From Desulfobacteraceae bacterium (lineage in GTDB: Bacteria > Desulfobacterota > Desulfobacteria > Desulfobacterales > Desulfobacteraceae): a stretch of DNA of 17,557 nucleotides. Under the pieces are notes generated by a model. That model did not search any database and was not told the origin of the DNA. It worked only from the letters and a program-made list of their open reading frames with translations. Positions 13,874 through 17,557 of the stretch are shown piece after piece. Within the stretch, counting starts at the first letter, position 1. Each line of letters opens with the position of its first letter. Made by a program: the position numbers and the translations under genes. The stretch spans positions 1-17,557 of the forward strand of contig JAFLJU010000500.1 of the NCBI GenBank assembly GCA_022712835.1, read 5' to 3'.

Positions 13874-15241
13874 ATGTCACAAGAGACCTTACAAAAAAAG
13901 ACACAAAAATTAGCCTGGCTGTTTTTTGGCATTGTATCACTATCATACATTATGGTTTACTTTCACAGGGTGGCACCGGCTGTCGTTTCAGACCTGCTCA
14001 TGTCCGAATTCAATTTAAGCGGAGCTGTCCTGGGGAACTTGGCTGCAATTTATTTTTATGTATATACCTTGATGCAATTACCGGCAGGGATTTTATCCGA
14101 CGGTTTTGGCGCAAAAAAAACCATTTTCTGGGGCATGCTGGTTTCAGGTGTCGGTTCTCTTATCTTTGCCGGATCAAACATTTTGATATTGGCATACGTC
14201 GGTCGCATTCTCATCGGATTCGGTGTCTCTGTCATCTTTGTTTCCATGTTGAAAATCGTCACGGAATGGTTTCCAGAAAGACAGTTTGGTGCTTTGTCAG
14301 GGATATCCCTTTTTGTTGGTAATCTGGGTGCAGTTTTTGCCGCAACACCTTTTGCATATGTGGTATCCATTTGGGGATGGCGGACCTCTTTCGCAATCAT
14401 AGGCGGTGTCAGCATCTTTACCGGTATACTGGCTTTTGTACTGGTTAAGGACCGCCCGTCCGAAATCGGACTGCCCTCCCCCAACGGCGTGACAGTGGGC
14501 ACAGGTGTACAAATGGGATTGGGGGATGTGATTCAGGGGTTGGGCAAGGTGATGAAAAACCCACTCTCTTGGCCCCCCTTTGTTGTATTGTTTGGTCTCT
14601 ACGGTTCCTTGATGGCGTTTCAAGGGATATGGGGACTTCCTTTCTTGGTTCAGCAATACGGAATGGCCCGGTTTGAAGCAGCTTCCAATTTATTAATTAT
14701 TGCAATGGGTCTGGTAATCGGTTGTCCCTTGGCCGGATTTATCTCCGATCGGATTGGAAAACGCAAGTTACCCCTAATGGTATCTGTTTTTTTGTATTCC
14801 ATTTGCTGGATAATTATGCTGTCATGGCCTGGCGGGAAACCTTCGGTTGAAATTCTTCCAGTTCTCTTCTTTTTCATGGGTTTTTTCGCTTCAGGTTTTG
14901 TTATCATCTGGAGCTGTACCAAAGAGGTCAATCCTTTAGCCCTTTCCGGTTGTTCGATTGGGCTTGCAAATATGGGAGGATCTTTAGGTGCTGCTGTGGT
15001 TCAGCCTTTATTCGGGTGGGCTCTGGATAAAAAATGGCAAGGGATTATGGAAGAAGGGGTTCGAATCTATTCGTTGGAGGCGTGGCGATTTGCATTCATC
15101 CTGGTAGTTTTCATCCTTGTGTCAACCGCACTATTTGGAATTTTTATCAAAGAACCTGGTTCCAAACAGGTAAGTGAAATAGAAAATAAAGGTGGACATT
15201 TTTCCGGGGGGGAGGCAGCACCCAGAGACTGCCAAGACTGA
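13874..15241 (+). CDS. Major facilitator superfamily transporter with borrowed C-terminus
   Basis: This 455-residue inner-membrane carrier has about twelve hydrophobic segments. The MFS motif A appears twice, as GILSDGFGAKK after helix 2 and GFISDRIGKRK in the second half. The N-terminal YFHRVAPAVVSDLLMSEF is typical of anion or organic-acid carriers of this superfamily in anaerobic Proteobacteria; the substrate is unknown. The ribosome site is weak (AGGG about 13 bases away, A-rich before the ATG). From about 15186 the DNA is recognisable as enoyl-CoA hydratase sequence in another frame, so the last 18 or so residues (after KQVSE) come from a fusion with the neighbouring pseudogene rather than from the transporter family. 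Membrane helices are complete before that point, so function may be kept. Confidence 0.88.
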   Translation: MSQETLQKKTQKLAWLFFGIVSLSYIMVYFHRVAPAVVSDLLMSEFNLSGAVLGNLAAIYFYVYTLMQLPAGILSDGFGAKKTIFWGMLVSGVGSLIFAGSNILILAYVGRILIGFGVSVIFVSMLKIVTEWFPERQFGALSGISLFVGNLGAVFAATPFAYVVSIWGWRTSFAIIGGVSIFTGILAFVLVKDRPSEIGLPSPNGVTVGTGVQMGLGDVIQGLGKVMKNPLSWPPFVVLFGLYGSLMAFQGIWGLPFLVQQYGMARFEAASNLLIIAMGLVIGCPLAGFISDRIGKRKLPLMVSVFLYSICWIIMLSWPGGKPSVEILPVLFFFMGFFASGFVIIWSCTKEVNPLALSGCSIGLANMGGSLGAAVVQPLFGWALDKKWQGIMEEGVRIYSLEAWRFAFILVVFILVSTALFGIFIKEPGSKQVSEIENKGGHFSGGEAAPRDCQD

Positions 15242-15553
15242 TTGGACAGGCAAGGGTCAAGGAGATGATTTTTCTGAGTAATATGATTGATGCAAAAAAG
15301 CACTCCATTACGGCCTTTGTACCAAAATTTGTGAAGAAAATCTTTTGGATGAAGCAATGTCAATTGCCGCAAAAATTGCGGCAGGTCCTAAAATTGCCAT
15401 GGAACTTGCAAAAACAGGTCATTGACAAGGGACCTGGGAACAGGGGTCTCATTTGAAACAATTGCCTGAGCGAAACTTTTTTCGATCGATGACCAGAAAG
15501 AAGGGATGACCGCATTTTTAGAAAAAAGAAAACCTGAATTTATAGGAAAATAA
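15186..15553 (+). pseudogene. Remnant of a second enoyl-CoA hydratase, 3' half with frameshifts
   Basis: Translating in shifting frames recovers the C-terminal half of a crotonase: IKVDIFPG, GGSTQRLPRLIGQARVKEMIF, MIDAKK, then ALHYGLCTKICEENLLDEAM and IAAKIAAGPKIAMELAK. After it come VIDKG, SFETIA, and finally SIDDQKEGMTAFLEKRKPEF before TAA. These pieces follow the order of the intact hydratase at 10121-10891. I see a G-run one base too long near 15206-15212, a missing base in the A-run near 15291-15299, another shift near 15417, at least one more near 15450, and an in-frame TGA (about 15468). The first half, with catalytic E111 and E131 equivalents, is absent. Its first bases lie inside the MFS gene. 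Confidence 0.85.
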
Positions 15554-15564
15554 GGAGTACCCAT

Positions 15565-16020
15565 ATGAACGAAGTTGCAATAGTAACCGCCTGCAGAACA
15601 GCCGTCGGCGGACATGGAAAAGCCTTTAAGAATTTGACAGCCCTGGAAATTACCATCACGGTAATGCAGGAATTATTAAAACGGGCAGATCTGGACGGCA
15701 GTCTAATTAATGATGTGATCTGGGGATGCAATTATTAGAAGACAAATATGAAAAACAATATAGCAATGGTTGCGGCCTACAAGGCTGGATTTCCGGAAAC
15801 AGTTCCCGGCGTAGCCGTCCACAGGAATTGTACTTCATCCATGTTCTCAAGACAGATGGAATATTACCAGATAAAATCTAATGACGCCGATGTCATAATG
15901 GCAGGTGGAACCGTCAGAATGAGCAATGCCCAGTATACCATGGAAAAAATACGCTGGGGTACAAGGATGGGCCATTCCATGTGGGGCTCTTTAACAAGCC
16001 TGGGGATCGGCCCCGTATAA
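15565..16020 (+). pseudogene. Truncated thiolase with internal amber codon
   Basis: From ATG 15565 (AAGGAG about ten bases upstream) the reading frame starts like the intact thiolase (VTACRTAVGG, MQELLKRADL, VIWGCNY). It meets TAG at 15736-15738, codon 58, where the intact gene has CAG. After the stop the same frame continues with matching sequence: KAGFPETVPG, the nucleophile motif HRNCTSSM, AGGTVRMSNAQYT and SLGIGPV, ending at TAA 16018-16020. It lacks five residues found in the intact copy (TELRD) and the whole C-terminal domain with the catalytic His and second Cys. It cannot make a working thiolase even if the stop is read through. Divergence from the intact copy is substantial, so the duplication is old or the two were acquired separately. 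Confidence 0.88.
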
Positions 16021-16110
16021 GCCCAAACCCAGCGGATCATGATATCACGCCAGATGGATATGGCAACAAAGCAGGACCTTGCAAAAAAATTGTTGGGTAT
16101 CAAAAAATAG
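16021..16110 (+). pseudogene. C-terminal scrap of a second 4-hydroxybutyryl-CoA dehydratase
   Basis: Directly after the thiolase fragment's TAA, and in the same frame, 29 codons read AQTQRIMISRQMDMATKQ...LAKKLLGIKK before TAG. This matches the C-terminus of the intact dehydratase (QAQRIMISRLVDMTKKQALAKKLCGI). Everything before it, including all Fe-S ligands, is missing. By comparison with the intact operon a deletion of about 2.1 kb joined thiolase codon ~151 to dehydratase codon ~457. Confidence 0.87.
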
Positions 16111-16141
16111 TTATTTTAAATATGGGTTAGGAGAATTTTTA

Positions 16142-17464
16142 ATGGATTGGACCCAATATGTGAGCACCAGGCTGGTTGATGTAAATGAGGCTGCCGGCCT
16201 GATAAAATCAGGGGACAGAATTGTATGCGGAACCGGAGCCGGAACCCCAGAGCCTGTCCTGGAGGCGATGGTTAAAAAAGCTGACGCCCTAAAAAATGTT
16301 GAGATCGTTCACATGATGTCCTTTGGCAAGGGCGAATATTGTTTTTCCGAACATGAAAAATCCTTCCGTCACAATGCCATGTTTGCAGGGGGGAATTCAC
16401 GCCTTGCCATAAAGGAGGGACGGGCGGATTTCACCCCCTGTTTTTTAAAGGAATACCCCGCCCTTTTCAGGGACGGGTTTTTGCCCGTGGATGTGGCCCT
16501 TGTGGCCGTTTCCCTGCCGGACAACCAGGGAAATGTGAGTCTGGGAGTGGCGGTTGATTACTCTCTCCAGGCAGCGTTAAGTGCCAAAAAAGTGATTGTG
16601 GAAATGTCTTCCCTCATGCCCAAAACCTATGGGGACACATTTTTGCACGTAAGCCAGATCGATCATTTTATCAGAAGTGACCGCCCCATGGTCCATGTGC
16701 CGCCGTCCCCTATCGGAGAAGTGGAAAAACAGATCGGGGCCAATGTGGCCAAATTGATCAATGACGGTGACTGCCTCCAACTTGGATTTGGTAAAATTCC
16801 AGATGCGATTTTAAATTTTTTGGAAGATAAAAATGACCTTGGAATTCATTCGGAAATGATTTCCGACGGGGTTATGAATCTTGTGAACAAGGGAATCATT
16901 ACATGTCGGAAGAAGAACTTCCATCGATCTAAAATGGTATTTACCTTTGCCCTCGGCACAAGGGAATTGTACGCCTGGATGAATGAGAACTCGATGGTTG
17001 AAATGCATCCAGTTGATTTTACCAACGATCCCTACATAATCGGCAAAAATGATAATATGGTTGCCGTTAATGCGGCCATTTCCATTGATTTACTGGGTCA
17101 GGTGGCAGCCGATGCCATTGGAACCATGCAGTTCAGCGGTGTGGGGGGGCAGGTGGATTTTGTCAGGGGGGCAAGAAATTCACAGGGGGGTAAAAGCATC
17201 ATTGCCATGCCTTCCACGGCTAAAAAGGGCACAAAATCAAGAATTGTCGCGGCCTTTGAACGGGGCCAGGCAGTCACAACCTCCCGGAATGATGTGGATT
17301 ATATTGTCACGGAACACGGGATTGCCAAACTCTGGGGAAAGACGGCCCAAAAAAGGGCAACGGCATTAATCAAGATTGCCGCCCCTGAATTCAGGGATCA
17401 ACTGCGTTCTGAATTTACAGATAGGAAGATGCTTTTAGTCAAGAAAAGTATAGACAATTATTAA
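16142..17464 (+). CDS. 4-hydroxybutyrate-type CoA-transferase (second copy, intact)
   Basis: The 440-residue protein is a clear paralogue of the first CoA-transferase, sharing the MDW start, FGKGEY, LQLGFGKIPDAIL, HSEMISDG with catalytic E238, and FSGVGGQVDFVRGA. I chose ATG 16142, preceded by AGGAG, over an upstream in-frame ATG at 16079 that lies inside the dehydratase scrap. It is the only complete catabolic enzyme left in the second gene group. Because its relatives there have decayed, it has probably been kept for a different acid or donor, or it backs up the first copy; this is inference. The last residues (after about RDQLRSEF) differ from the usual ending of the family. It is followed by a perfect hairpin. 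Confidence 0.9.
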   Translation: MDWTQYVSTRLVDVNEAAGLIKSGDRIVCGTGAGTPEPVLEAMVKKADALKNVEIVHMMSFGKGEYCFSEHEKSFRHNAMFAGGNSRLAIKEGRADFTPCFLKEYPALFRDGFLPVDVALVAVSLPDNQGNVSLGVAVDYSLQAALSAKKVIVEMSSLMPKTYGDTFLHVSQIDHFIRSDRPMVHVPPSPIGEVEKQIGANVAKLINDGDCLQLGFGKIPDAILNFLEDKNDLGIHSEMISDGVMNLVNKGIITCRKKNFHRSKMVFTFALGTRELYAWMNENSMVEMHPVDFTNDPYIIGKNDNMVAVNAAISIDLLGQVAADAIGTMQFSGVGGQVDFVRGARNSQGGKSIIAMPSTAKKGTKSRIVAAFERGQAVTTSRNDVDYIVTEHGIAKLWGKTAQKRATALIKIAAPEFRDQLRSEFTDRKMLLVKKSIDNY

Positions 17465-17475
17465 ACAATTATTAA
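17454..17475. repeat. 11-bp tandem duplication spanning the last stop codon
   Basis: ACAATTATTAA occurs at 17454-17464 and again immediately at 17465-17475. The first copy encodes the last residues and TAA stop of the second CoA-transferase. It looks like a slippage duplication with no effect on the protein. Confidence 0.6.
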
Positions 17476-17492
17476 AGAGTTGAAATATGTAT

Positions 17493-17536
17493 CCAACCGG
17501 GCACTGGCACAACATATTGTGCCAGTGCCCGGTTGG
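17493..17536. terminator. Perfect 20-bp-stem hairpin after the second CoA-transferase
   Basis: The arm at 17493-17512 (CCAACCGGGC...) is an exact reverse complement of 17517-17536 (...GCCCGGTTGG), with a 4-base loop CATA. It begins 28 bases after the stop codon. There is no T-run on the + strand, while on the minus strand the following bases are moderately T-rich. It may end transcription in either direction or protect the 3' end of the mRNA. The stem is much longer than most intrinsic terminators. Confidence 0.6.
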
Positions 17537-17557
17537 GTCAAAGCATTCCTAAAATAA

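Noticed and set aside
15736..15738. In-frame TAG in the thiolase fragment as a pyrrolysine or suppressed codon.
   Set aside because: The aligned intact gene has CAG, so one C-to-T change explains it. The gene also lacks its C-terminal catalytic half and sits among other broken genes, so read-through would not give an active enzyme.
15748..16020. The 90-codon frame after the amber stop as a separate small gene.
   Set aside because: It is the in-frame continuation of the thiolase remnant, and its ATG has no good ribosome site.
1..17557. CRISPR arrays, tRNA or rRNA genes.
   Set aside because: I saw no regularly spaced repeats with unique spacers and no tRNA- or rRNA-like sequence in the gaps between genes.

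Overview
The window looks like a strictly anaerobic, probably sulfate-reducing member of the former Deltaproteobacteria (Desulfobacterales-like). This is inferred from the gene types: a PAS/sigma-54 activator, a TRAP transporter, a long-form acyl-CoA dehydrogenase and an oxygen-sensitive 4-hydroxybutyryl-CoA dehydratase. No marker gene for taxonomy is present. Apart from a transposase fragment at the left edge, every gene I support is on the + strand.

Layout. (1) Positions 1-76 hold the start of a leftward IS91-type transposase cut by the window edge, followed by an AT-rich spacer. (2) 393-2120 encodes a PAS-PAS-AAA+-Fis sigma-54 activator. (3) 2121-2428 is a control region with a near-perfect 24-bp palindrome (2151-2174), a weaker second dyad (about 2189-2204) and a strong -24/-12 promoter (2304-2319). 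(4) From there runs one long operon: a small thioredoxin-fold protein without the usual CXXC, the TRAP transporter dctP-dctQ-dctM, an acyl-CoA dehydrogenase, a 4-hydroxybutyrate-type CoA-transferase, 3-hydroxyacyl-CoA dehydrogenase, enoyl-CoA hydratase, thiolase and 4-hydroxybutyryl-CoA dehydratase, ending in a terminator near 13625-13659. (5) 13874-15241 encodes an MFS transporter. (6) About 15186-16110 is a graveyard: remnants of a second enoyl-CoA hydratase, thiolase and 4-hydroxybutyryl-CoA dehydratase with frameshifts, stop codons and a large internal deletion. (7) 16142-17464 is an intact second CoA-transferase, followed by a perfect 20-bp-stem hairpin.

How it works together (inference from families). 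A C4 acid such as 4-hydroxybutyrate enters by the TRAP system, is activated by CoA transfer, is dehydrated by AbfD to crotonyl-CoA, hydrated to 3-hydroxybutyryl-CoA, oxidised to acetoacetyl-CoA and cleaved to two acetyl-CoA. The acyl-CoA dehydrogenase would let butyrate, or another saturated acid, enter at the same enoyl-CoA. No CoA ligase, ETF or 4-hydroxybutyrate dehydrogenase is encoded here. The activator next door probably switches the whole operon on through the palindrome and the sigma-54 promoter.

The most notable points are the regulator/enhancer/promoter set, the thioredoxin-like first gene, an apparently shortened spacing between two Fe-S ligands in AbfD, and the decayed second copy of the pathway, whose enoyl-CoA hydratase remnant now supplies the C-terminal codons of the MFS gene.
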